A DNA stretch of 33,640 nt from a virus: the IMG/VR virus record IMGVR_UViG_3300021594_000473, positions 1-33,640 of that record; one strand, given 5' to 3'. Both the position numbers and the translations under genes were made by a program. Below the pieces are notes generated by a model. That model ran no database searches, was not told where the DNA came from, and saw only the letters and a program-made list of their open reading frames with translations. Each line of letters begins with the position of its first letter. Within the stretch, counting starts at the first letter, position 1. Below, in pieces: positions 1 through 9,900 of this stretch.

Positions 1-210
1 ATATCCTTCATATGAATCTACGTAAGCTTCTAATGGATATGCATTATTAAACTTTGATTCAATTACTTCTCTAATTACAGATTTAGTTGTTACATATGAT
101 CTGGGAATATAATATATCTCAACACCATGAATTTGTATAGATTCATTTATCAAATCCTGAACTAAGTTCTGTTCTCCTTTAGAACCTTGTATAAAAAATG
201 GATTTAACAT
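1..210 (-). CDS. 14: Neck protein gp14 (N-terminal 70 codons, cut by window edge)
   Basis: The first 70 codons of a gene that continues beyond base 1. The protein begins MLNPFFIQGSKGEQ and continues NLVQDLINES..GVEIYYIPRSYV, which I recognise as the N-terminus of the cyanophage version of T4 neck protein gp14. In T4, gp14 with gp13 completes the head so that the tail can join. The ATG at 210-208 lies 4 bases after the gp13 stop and has an AGGA element about 9 bases upstream, so the two are almost certainly co-transcribed and in the usual neck order. Only the start is visible, so the rest of the protein cannot be judged. Confidence 0.85.
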   Translation of the reverse strand, partial: MLNPFFIQGSKGEQNLVQDLINESIQIHGVEIYYIPRSYVTTKSVIREVIESKFNNAYPLEAYVDSYEGY

Positions 211-214
211 ATGT

Positions 215-1045
215 TTATCCTATCATATCTAATGGTGGAAGTTCATATGTAGAGGACATTTTATCCAATATTGCTTCTATTTCTTTTTGTCCGTCATCAT
301 AAATTTGCCTTCCATTTAACTCGACTCCACCAGGAAGTTTTACTCCTTGGAACTTAATTAAATTTTGCCCCCACTGTCTTTTTATCAATGCAGTTATATA
401 TGGTTTTAAGAAAGAATCGTTCCAAACTCTTCCATAATCAGACGGATCTAGCATCCTATAGCAATCAATTATTATATACTCTCCAACTCTTAAACTAGAC
501 CAATCTATATCTAGATATAATCTATCCTGTCTCTTATTAAATCTTATTTGTTTTTGTGTAGTTAATAACCAATTAATATCTTCAAGGTAAGTTTTTACCA
601 TAGAATATGTTAATAATTCTGTAGATCCCCAGTAGTAAATATCATTTAAAAATAATTGATATTTAATGCTAAACATTCCACTTGAAATTGAATTCGATCC
701 TTCAAATTGCATTATTTTATTAATTCCAATTACATGAGGGGGAACTTGTATGTAATTGCTATTTTCATAAAAATTAAAAGTCCCAATAGAGGATGATGCA
801 GATGTAGTTGAAACACCAACACCAGTTAATCCCTTCGCCTTTCCTCTATCAATATCCTGTTGTGTTACTTGATATTTCAAATAAGTTTGATATACGCCAT
901 CAAAATGACGCTCTTGGAATAATTGTATAGCATCATCTACTAGATCTTCAATTTGCTCTTGAGCAACATTGATCTCCAAAACTGGTGCTCCCAGTTTTCT
1001 CAAGCAGTAATCAATTAATTCTTGTCTTGTAGATGGTTGTGCCAT
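215..1045 (-). CDS. 13: Neck protein gp13
   Basis: A 276-residue protein beginning MAQPSTRQELIDYCLRKLGA and ending in ELPPLDMIG, both characteristic of cyanophage gp13. In T4, gp13 and gp14 form the neck that seals the DNA-filled head and receives the tail; by family the same role is expected here. The middle carries the conserved FSIKYQLFLNDIYYWGS, the TTQKQIRFNKRQ stretch and KLPGGVELNGRQIYDD. Length fits cyanophage relatives (T4 gp13 is somewhat longer). The ATG overlaps the TAA of the 54-residue gene upstream (TAATG), and an AGGA element precedes it. gp14 follows after 4 bases. Confidence 0.92.
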   Translation of the reverse strand: MAQPSTRQELIDYCLRKLGAPVLEINVAQEQIEDLVDDAIQLFQERHFDGVYQTYLKYQVTQQDIDRGKAKGLTGVGVSTTSASSSIGTFNFYENSNYIQVPPHVIGINKIMQFEGSNSISSGMFSIKYQLFLNDIYYWGSTELLTYSMVKTYLEDINWLLTTQKQIRFNKRQDRLYLDIDWSSLRVGEYIIIDCYRMLDPSDYGRVWNDSFLKPYITALIKRQWGQNLIKFQGVKLPGGVELNGRQIYDDGQKEIEAILDKMSSTYELPPLDMIG

Positions 1046-1209
1046 TATAGTCCTGCTATAACTTCTTGTTGTTTAAAGTATAATTTAACGTAAGATTTTG
1101 CAATATTTTTAATTTGATCAATATCACTTATACTATCTATTTCTCTTGAAATTTTCTCATACTCAAACATTTTTCCAATATTTTCTAAATTTATTTTATC
1201 GGGATTCAT
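1045..1209 (-). CDS. Conserved short cyanophage protein upstream of gp13
   Basis: A 54-residue protein (MNPDKINLENIGKMFEYEKI..., ending KQQEVIAGL), acidic/basic and probably helical, with no membrane segment or cysteine. Its stop overlaps the gp13 start (TAATG) and its ATG overlaps the upstream stop (ATGA), so it is translationally coupled on both sides. I recall very similar short proteins in the same place before gp13 in other T4-like cyanophages; no function is known to me. The position inside the neck/baseplate operon suggests a virion or assembly accessory role, which is inference only. Confidence 0.85.
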   Translation of the reverse strand: MNPDKINLENIGKMFEYEKISREIDSISDIDQIKNIAKSYVKLYFKQQEVIAGL

Positions 1210-1415
1210 TTACTTAGTAACTCCATAATGGATTTAATAGATTTTTTAATTTCATCTATTTCAATTTCAATATTTAATATTCTTTCTTTCTCCCTTTCTT
1301 TTGCTTCTCTTGCTAGGATATAATTTTGATATTCATTGTAATTTGTATTAATAACTGCTTTAGTATTTTCATCCCTTATATAGTTTGGGTGACCTTCAAC
1401 TTTATTAATATTCAT
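1206..1415 (-). CDS. Short coiled-coil protein of the late operon
   Basis: A 69-residue protein starting MNINKVEGHPNYIRD. The first part carries KVEGHPNYIRDENTKAVINT, which I recall from cyanophage short proteins at this position. The second half is a charged helix (AREAKEREKERI...IEIDEIKKSIKSIMELLSK) with heptad-like spacing of Ile/Leu, so a coiled coil is likely. I chose the ATG at 1415, one base after the upstream stop, over an in-frame TTG at 1424 that would overlap the 825-codon gene. The stop overlaps the next ATG. Function unknown; a chaperone or minor virion protein are both possible. Confidence 0.8.
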   Translation of the reverse strand: MNINKVEGHPNYIRDENTKAVINTNYNEYQNYILAREAKEREKERILNIEIEIDEIKKSIKSIMELLSK

Positions 1416-1416
1416 A

Positions 1417-3894
1417 TTATGCAAGTGCGATTATTCTAAGTTGTTTAAATCTTGGTGGATACACTTGTGTTGTTGAAGTACCAATAAGTTTAACACTAAA
1501 ATATCTAAATGGAGATAACTTGTCGATAGTGAATTCCAAATCGCGGAAAGTTAAATCTTTACTATTAAATCCCAAAGAATCAACTTTAGAATACAACTTA
1601 TCTGGTTTTCCATTATTTGCCGCTAAATCTATAATTGTTCCATCTGCTGTCAGATTATCATAACCTGGGAATGGATAGTATATTGGACTTTCTTCTGGAT
1701 CCTTCAGTAGAGCAAAAAATGCTCGAACATCACTATAAGTATTAACATATGCAGAAACAATAACTTTAATTGAAGTTGCTGGTGTCTCCAAAGAAATAGC
1801 ATTTGTTGCGTATACAAATGCACTTGGATCTTCTTCTAATGAAGCTACTCTATTATCAGTAACATAATTTTCAATTGGACTATTAATTCTATTAGTAGTT
1901 AAAATTACTGAAGTTCTATCCAAATCAATTACTGGGGAAACATAAGAATTGCTAGTATTTAATTCTAAATTCAAAGTTAAAGATTTATTTCCAGGTAAAT
2001 TTGTAAGTTTTTCATTTTCATTAATTTTTGAGCAAATTAATCTAGGAGAGGTCAAATAATTAGAATTATTTAAATTAATGGATTCAAATCCTTTGTCTGC
2101 AAATGATGCTTCAGTTCCATCAACACTTGTTCCAGAAACAGTTCTTGCTGAAGCACTAATATTAGTTCCAACTAAGTTCAATGTTTGTATTACTGGAGTT
2201 ATTATTTCGTATTGAATATTTTGAGTAGATTTTACTATTGATCCACCACAAGATTTTTCTTGATTTAAATATAGTTTAGGGAAAAATGTTCCAATAGATC
2301 TATCTAAACCATTTGTTGAAGTATCTAACTTTATAGTATAATAGTCCAAATCTATGGGATCGGGAACGGTAACGTCCACGAAGTTGTGAACTTTATTAAT
2401 TCTTCTCAAAGAAACAGATCCCAATTCATACTTATATACAAAAGTTCCAACTGGATATTCTAAAGATTTAGTTCCATCAATTGATCTTGTTATTCCTATT
2501 AATTGGGGAGTTGCACCAGATACAGTTCCAGTATAGGAAATTATTTCATCCCCAATTAAAGCATATCCAGGATTAGTGGTTCCCACTCCAACATTTTCAA
2601 ATAACTCAAATCCACTTACGCTTGATACATCTATAGAAGTGTTTGATGTTGAAGATAAGGTTGAAGTCAATTTAACTGGATTTAAATCGGGTTCAACTTC
2701 AGATAATTCAACTTTATTAGTTGAAAAATGCATCCCATGATTTCTATGCTTAACCTTTATATGCAAACCATCGGATACTGTTGTAATAGTATCGGCTAAA
2801 ACATTTGCCCCAGTATTTTTTAAATCTGTTGCAATCCCAACATTATTAATATATCTAATAGTTTTTCCTACCCCAGTTACAAAATCTCCCTGAACTTGGT
2901 CAATAATAATTTCATTTATTCCAGAAAGAGAGGTAACCGATAATCTTAAATTTCTACCTAAAGATGATATTCCAACTATCGGAGCAGTCAAAACATCTCC
3001 AATTTTATATCCAGATCCACCAGATCTAAATGTCGCTGCAACTGCCACACCACTAGAAATGGTTATATCTGCAGTTGCACCACTTCCATCACCAGTTATA
3101 GATCTTAAATTTACATTAGTAAATAAACTACTAGATGATGATGGAGTATATCCTATTCCAGCATTTATAATATTAAGATTTCCAACTCCAGAACCAGCAT
3201 ATCCAACAAATGTTCCAGATGAATTATTTGTAGATTGTATAATTTTATTTCCTAAACTTGGTAATTGGGATTCTGCCAAGGTTGTTCCCAGACCAACTCT
3301 TATTTTTCTTGAAGATAAAATTAAAGGATCTCTAGGTAATGTTGCAATCTGTTCGTTTCCTTCTTGTAATTCCGAATTATAAAAGTTTATATTTCCATTT
3401 GATCTAAAGTTTGCTCTATAAAGATTAAACTTTAAGTCTTCAAATTGGCTAGCAGTCCACGTAGATCCATTTTGAGATTTAAATAGTGAACCAGATGATG
3501 GTTGCTTACTAACTAATACTTTTTGGGATTCTAAAATATTTGCTGGATTTGTATCAAATTCACCAAGCCTACTAATCCATACAGAATAATCTGGAGAAGC
3601 AGAAAGAATTGCTATAGAATGGAATTGTCCTCCAGCAAGATAGACTGGAGATTGAAAATATACTGTAGTTGGAATAGTTCCAGTTTCCGAAATATAAACT
3701 TCATTTGGATCTAATACAACTTCACTAAAAGGATACACTTCTGAAGTTGGGTTTCCATACTTTACTGGACGTAATTGAACAGTAACTGGAAGTTGTATAT
3801 CCTTACTATAAAAATACAAATCAACAGAAGTTACAAAAATACCACTCTCTGCTTCAACGTAAAATGATTGTGCTAATGGATCCGTTATTTTCAT
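1417..3894 (-). CDS. Large virion structural protein (825 aa)
   Basis: An 825-residue protein beginning MKITDPLAQSFYVEAESGIF, then VTSVDLYFYSKDIQLPVTVQ, a beginning I recognise from large cyanophage virion proteins encoded between the gp8/gp9-type genes and gp13. Around residues 130-150 it has the conserved SKQPSSGSLFKSQNGSTW, and near residues 240-320 two glycine-rich repeats (AGIGYTPSSSS; GGSGYKIGDVLTAP) of a type shared with the neighbouring giant proteins. The C-terminus has SPFRYFSVKLIGTSTTQVYPP and ends RLRIIALA-like (KQLRIIALA). No signal peptide or membrane segment. The position corresponds to the T4 gp9-gp11 stretch, so a peripheral baseplate or fibre-attachment role is likely, but I cannot assign a T4 gene number with confidence. 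Confidence 0.85.
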   Translation of the reverse strand: MKITDPLAQSFYVEAESGIFVTSVDLYFYSKDIQLPVTVQLRPVKYGNPTSEVYPFSEVVLDPNEVYISETGTIPTTVYFQSPVYLAGGQFHSIAILSASPDYSVWISRLGEFDTNPANILESQKVLVSKQPSSGSLFKSQNGSTWTASQFEDLKFNLYRANFRSNGNINFYNSELQEGNEQIATLPRDPLILSSRKIRVGLGTTLAESQLPSLGNKIIQSTNNSSGTFVGYAGSGVGNLNIINAGIGYTPSSSSSLFTNVNLRSITGDGSGATADITISSGVAVAATFRSGGSGYKIGDVLTAPIVGISSLGRNLRLSVTSLSGINEIIIDQVQGDFVTGVGKTIRYINNVGIATDLKNTGANVLADTITTVSDGLHIKVKHRNHGMHFSTNKVELSEVEPDLNPVKLTSTLSSTSNTSIDVSSVSGFELFENVGVGTTNPGYALIGDEIISYTGTVSGATPQLIGITRSIDGTKSLEYPVGTFVYKYELGSVSLRRINKVHNFVDVTVPDPIDLDYYTIKLDTSTNGLDRSIGTFFPKLYLNQEKSCGGSIVKSTQNIQYEIITPVIQTLNLVGTNISASARTVSGTSVDGTEASFADKGFESINLNNSNYLTSPRLICSKINENEKLTNLPGNKSLTLNLELNTSNSYVSPVIDLDRTSVILTTNRINSPIENYVTDNRVASLEEDPSAFVYATNAISLETPATSIKVIVSAYVNTYSDVRAFFALLKDPEESPIYYPFPGYDNLTADGTIIDLAANNGKPDKLYSKVDSLGFNSKDLTFRDLEFTIDKLSPFRYFSVKLIGTSTTQVYPPRFKQLRIIALA

Positions 3895-3960
3895 TTCTTA
3901 TATTTTTAAAGTAGGAATTGCAATTATTTGTTCATTGTATATTATTTAGTTTTTATTTTG
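3895..3960 (-). other. Short AT-rich spacer between the 825-aa and 2443-aa virion genes
   Basis: A 66-base, very AT-rich gap. Read on the minus strand it contains CTAAATAATA and, close to the next ATG, AAAATATAAG. Neither matches the T4-type late box TATAAATA well, so I do not call a promoter. No clear hairpin terminator is visible, and the upstream gene probably reads through into the downstream one. Confidence 0.4.
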
Positions 3961-6900
3961 TTATCTTCTATTTTTCCTATTATCTTTATTTCTGTCGTTA
4001 TTACCTCTGTTATTTCCTGAATTGCTATTTCCTCCACTGTTATTTGGTGGTGGTGGGTTATTTCTTTGTGGTGGGGGATTATTCTGAGGATTTTTATTTG
4101 CCCCTCTATTGTTATTGTTATTTTGTGGTTGCGGTTTAGGTTGACTTCTGTAGGCATTTCCGATTGTAACATTAGCACCAGCTGGTCCATATGTATCGGA
4201 ACGTTTTACACCGTATCCTTGCTGTCTAGTAAGCTTTATCGCCTCAATTGAATTAGCATTAGGATTCAAGTTTGATACCGCATTTATAATTCCAACTCCA
4301 GAATTTGCGGTAGATATTTGTCCCTTTGGACGGGGTGTTATATCCAGTTCTTTATATCCTTTTTTAGTAATTGGGAATAATCCATTTGCTAATCCAGAAG
4401 TTGCTCTATCGTTTGGAGTTACTTTTAAATTATTTTGTCTCCAAAGTTTTTCTGCTTTATCTTTACCTAAAGTTGCTACATAGAAACCAAATGCTTTTCC
4501 ATTTACCAAATTAACAGGAACAGAAGTTCCTGGTTTTAAACCAAGTTTATTTGTTACAGAATTTCCGTTCGCATTAACAAATCCAACAGAAACTTTGTCA
4601 TTAGGTTTTTTAGTTCTTGTTTTTGATGGTGATGGTGATGTCGTTACGGGAGGTTCAGTTGTGCTTGTAGGTGTAGGTGTAGGAGTTTCTTCGGTTTCCT
4701 CTTCACCTCTAGGGAATACTGGACCATCTCCACCCCCGCCACCACCAGGGGCACCGCCTCCATCGCCGCCGCCTGGTGCTGGTATTGGATCCTGTGTTGA
4801 TGGTAACGGATCTCCAATTGGAATTGGCGGTGGTGGTGGGGGAGTTCTATCCGCAATAAGAGTTTTAGTTACAACAGGAGATTGAGTTTGAGAAGCGGAT
4901 ATATTATCAGTTACAGTTTGAGTTTCTACTCTTACCGTTCTTATTGAAATTACATTTTCTTGTACAGTATCTACTCTACCATCAGAGACGAATCGTTCTT
5001 CTGCTCCAGTTGTAGCTATCCCCTCTATTTGTGTGTTAGTCTCGCTGCTGGTCAATTTAAATATTTTACTTCCAGTTTTGAACGATGGGAATACAGGTAC
5101 ATTTGGATTTGGTATCCAGAATGATCCAGTTAAAGTTCCTTTATCATCGGAAATTAGTTTAACATCAGTTATAACTGCTACTGCTCCACTTGTCTGTCCA
5201 ATCAATTGCATTCCAGATTTTACCCACCCATAAAATGATCCTACAGCATAAGTAGATAAACTATAAGTATCTACATTCAATATGGTTGACGTTTGGGAAT
5301 ATTGTGATCCTAATGTATCTAATCTTGTATATGGATTTAAATTATATGTATCAGTTGGAGCATTATATGGTCCATATTTGTGATTTGGTGCTGCAACTCT
5401 AAATTTAATTCTTGGATCTATTGCTAGTGTTAATGATGCTGCATTGGATGTGAATTTACCTTCGGATGTGTTGACTGATCCAATAACAGTCTCTCCTACA
5501 GAGAATGTTCCACTAGTCATAGTAATTTCAAGGAGTTTTGGAATTACATATTCTGAAACACGTAATCCATCAAAAAATGGATACAATCTTGTGGAGGGTT
5601 TTAATCTCTTTGCTGTAAATTCAATATTTCTAGACCTCATAAATGGAGTCAATTCAGTGCTTATTACTCTATCTCCATAAGAAACCGTTTCAAAACTATC
5701 TCTGGTTATAGATCTAGTTCCAGTTCTAGTCGATGTTCCAGTTCTGGTAATAGTATCTGTTACTTCTTGGAAAGTTAAAAATCCTTCATCGAATACTCTA
5801 GTTTTAGTATCTTTAGTTTGTCCAGTCCATACAGTTTCCCAAGCACCCCAAATGACGGGACTAAATCCAGTTTGTTTGTCCAAATCTCCAATAGAAATTT
5901 GAGATTTAGTTTCAGTTAAATTGCCTTGAATCTGTGTTACATTTGCCTGTATTCTAACTTGATCTACCCAAACATCAGAAGATGGATATAATTGAATTGT
6001 TCCACCATAAAATGGAGATCTATATGAAGCTACGGGTTCAACTCTAGTAGAATATGGTTGTCTTATTACTTCAACCTCATCGAAAGATAATGTTACTATC
6101 TGCCCAGATTTTTTAATGTTATTTGCTATTAAATCGTTTGCTGTAGATAAATCCACATTTGGATTAACAGTAGACCCAATACCAACTAAAGACTTAGATC
6201 CTATAATAAGATCTAATGCTGTTGTAAATGGAGCTGGTCTAAGTTCCGAATTATTTACATCTATACTATTTTTTACATAAGTTACTTTTTTCTGAGAAGT
6301 TGTAGATTTAAAATCATCAACAAAAAATCCAGATTTAAATCTATTCAGTCCATTAGCATCTTGAATTTGTAAACTTGATGTATCGCTCTCTAATAAGGTT
6401 AGTGAAGTATAATACTCAAGATTTTTAATTCTGTTCTCAAGAGTCCTTATGTCGGACATCCTATATCTTTTATGTTCCGTTAAATTAATTGTAGCGTCAT
6501 TAACATTGCAAAGATATGGGGGAAGAGTGATAGTCGCTATTTCTAAACCGCTATCTGTAGAAACTGGGGGATTAGGATTATCTGCGGGTTCACCCTTTCT
6601 GAGTTGAAATGTTCCTTCTTTAGTAATGAATATTTTATCAATTCTTGGTAGGTAATAAGAAAAACCTAATGTTATTGCTTCATCAGAAGCAAGAACTTTG
6701 TTTGATGAATAATTAAAAATTCTACCAAAAAATTCAAATGGAGAAAATGTAGAAGCAGATACTTGTATATTAGATACTCTTGGTCTAATATCAATTAAAT
6801 CACTAACTCTAATACCATTAATACTGGGAATATCACAATAATCAAATTGATCATATGAATTTACAGTAAGAATATCTCCAGTATCCGAATTTGGTATTGA

Positions 6901-9900
6901 AGAAGACTCCAAAATAATTTTTATTCTTCTAGTTGGTGGTCTAAATTCTGGTCTTCTTACTATCTTGGAATAATCGTAAATTGTATCTTTTTGTCCATTA
7001 TCTAGGATAAAATTCGATGTGATATTTCTATCTCCAGGAATAAATTCTGAAATAAACCCAGTTATTCCAGATTCTTCAAATTTAATTTGCTCTCCAATTT
7101 CGAAAGATTTACCATTTAAACTAGTAAAAGTTATCTGTGAGTCATTGACTCTTTCGCAATAAATTGCAATTGAATTGCTACTTTGACCTATTACTTTTTC
7201 TCCAATGAATAAGTCTGAAGTTTTTGTTGTCGGACCAGTTAATGCAGAAATAGTAATTCTTGGAAGAATCGGATCTGATGTAGAATTTGATTCATATATA
7301 CCATAAATTTTTATTACATCTGGTCTTAGCAAACAAATTTCTTCATCTTGAACTCTAGTTCCATATGCAAAATTTCCAAATGTAAGTCCATCATTAGAAG
7401 TTTGAGTTCCTATTCCAGAATAATTGTAAATTGACTTATCTACAACAATATATTCAATTCTATTTCTTGTTTTTACTTTTGACTCTACTTTGCTGTCAGT
7501 TAAAGTTGCAATAAGTTTCCCAGTTCCAGATGCAGTTTGTAGACCTCTTATTGTTAGTTCTGTTGAACCATTTGAAAATACTAATCTATCTTCAGTCAAT
7601 ACTTCTATTGTTCCATTAATAGATAATGAATATCTCTCTTCGTCAAATGGTAAAAATGTCTCACCATCTCCCGCAATTATTGTTTGAGTTGAATTTGAAG
7701 TAATAGTTACATCAAATTGCTTTCTAATAGTAAGTAAAGATCCACTTAAATCTACAGAAGATACATATTTTTTAGGTAAAGTCGTATATAAAGTATTATC
7801 TGTAGATCTTTGTAGTCCAGACTTTAAAATTTTGAAGTCACTGATATTAATTGAACTTGTTGGTAATGCTCCAGAACATACTCCAGAAACTGTAGTTACA
7901 CCAGAAATTCTCAATGAAGTTGGATTTACTTGGGTTATTACCGAATAAGTAATATCAGAGAACCCAGGATTACTATAGGAAATAATATCTCCAATCGAAG
8001 CAATTTCTGCAAATTTTACCCCAGGAGCAGTAACAGTGCTTACTCCAGCAACTGCAGCTGTTACATTAGCATAATTACCTGAATATACAGGTCTTTGTTT
8101 TACGTCCGCAGTAAATGTAAATCCAATTCCAGTAGCAGAAGCATAAACTGACTTTACACTTTCCAGACCATAATCGGTAACTGCAATAGAAACTCTCGTA
8201 TTTTCTATTCCATCAAATATAAATCTTTCTCCATTAGCAAATTTTCCTTTAGTATTATAAAGTGTAATTGTAGGAGAATTTGTTACATCATATCTAAGAA
8301 ATCCAGTTGATCCACTAGATTTTCCTTTGACTTGAGTTGGTCTCGATAAAGTTATTGGTTCATTAAGAGTTATTTCTGTATATGTTTGAATGTCATATAA
8401 AGATAAATCCCACTCATTTGCATTTGGAGTAGAGGATTCATATGAACCACTTTCGAGGGCAAAATCATATACTCTAGCAACACCAATTTCCTTACCAGGA
8501 GCGATTAATGATGTTCCAACTCTAGAATCTCTTAAACTTATATAATATGAAGTAGAAATTCCTAAAATTGGATTTCCATTCACTCTATTAACAGTAAATG
8601 TTGGTCCAGTTACATAATTTACTCCTTGAGAATCTAAAGTATTGGTATCTCTTGGTTTTTGGAAATCTATAAAAGTTGGACTGATTGTTTCTACAGAAAA
8701 TCCTTGAACTATTGCTTTTAATGCGGATACTTGATAAATTCCTAGATCATCTGCAGGCGTATTATTATTATATGTTGTTTGACCCTCTGAAAAAATCCCC
8801 TCATTACCCATAAAGTCATTCAATGACTCATTTAAAGTGATGATTGGTGGTTTTACGTAGTAATCTCCAGACTCTTCGTAAGTTCTCCTGGCAAATTCTT
8901 TTGCTATTTCACTATATCTTGGGTCATTCCTTAATGATACTAAAACTCCTTGTCTTACTTGAACTAATTCAACAAAATCCAAAGGATTATCTAAATCCAA
9001 TGGAACTTTTGCTAAAAATGCGTTTATCTGAAGTCTATCAGATCCAGGAGCCGAATAATTTTGGTATCCTTGAGCATTATCAAGTAAATCCGGATCTTCA
9101 TCCGCACTTACAATATTTTCTATTATTTTAAGTCCTACTTTATAACTTCCATTATTTGCATACTGATCTAATAAAATTGTTTCATCGTCTACATAGACAA
9201 AGTGCCCTCTTAAGTAATATACACCTTTACTAATTGAAACAGCAGATCCAGTAGCATTACAATTACTTTGGTCTGTTATAGCAAATCCTTCTTCTGGTCT
9301 AATAATTATTTGAGAATCTTCAAGTACATTTTCTTCTTCTAATCCACTCTCTAATATTAAAACTTCACCGTTTATAAATCCCTCAAATTTACTATTAGCG
9401 TAATCTGAACTTAAGTAATTTATATAAAGAGTATTTAATGATCTTTCTGAGTTAGTATAATCTAAAACTCCATCTATTTTTGCACGTATTCCTGAAGATT
9501 GTCCTCTTATTGTCTTTCCAACTAAATATGGCAAATAACTTATAATTGGAATTCCCAGATAATTATCTTGCAATGTAACTGCTTGATATCTATCAAGAAA
9601 ATTTAGTTGTCCAGGTATTACAACATCTCCATCTTTATAGATGGAATCCGCAAACCTTTCAATTTGATTTTGTAATGTTGATTGTAAAGAAGTTAGCTCT
9701 CTTGCCTGAATCGGTGTTCCAGGTTTAAACAAAAATCTAAAATAATTGCTTTCTGGATTGAAATCATCAATTTGATTTTTAGACCTAGTTATTGAAGGTC
9801 TATTGTCAACGTATATAATTTCTCCTGAATATTTTAATACTTCAGGTTGAGATATACCATCAATAAAAGTTTGTCCAAGATAGTATGTCTTATTATTTAT

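Noticed and set aside
3895-3960. Possible late promoter before the 825-aa gene
   Set aside because: CTAAATAATA and TATAAG match the TATAAATA box too poorly in such AT-rich DNA.
4595-4885. Plus-strand frame of 96 codons, Gly/Pro/Ser-rich
   Set aside because: It is the antisense of the Pro/Gly/Thr-rich part of the giant virion protein; composition mirrors that low-complexity stretch and it has no promoter or ribosome site.
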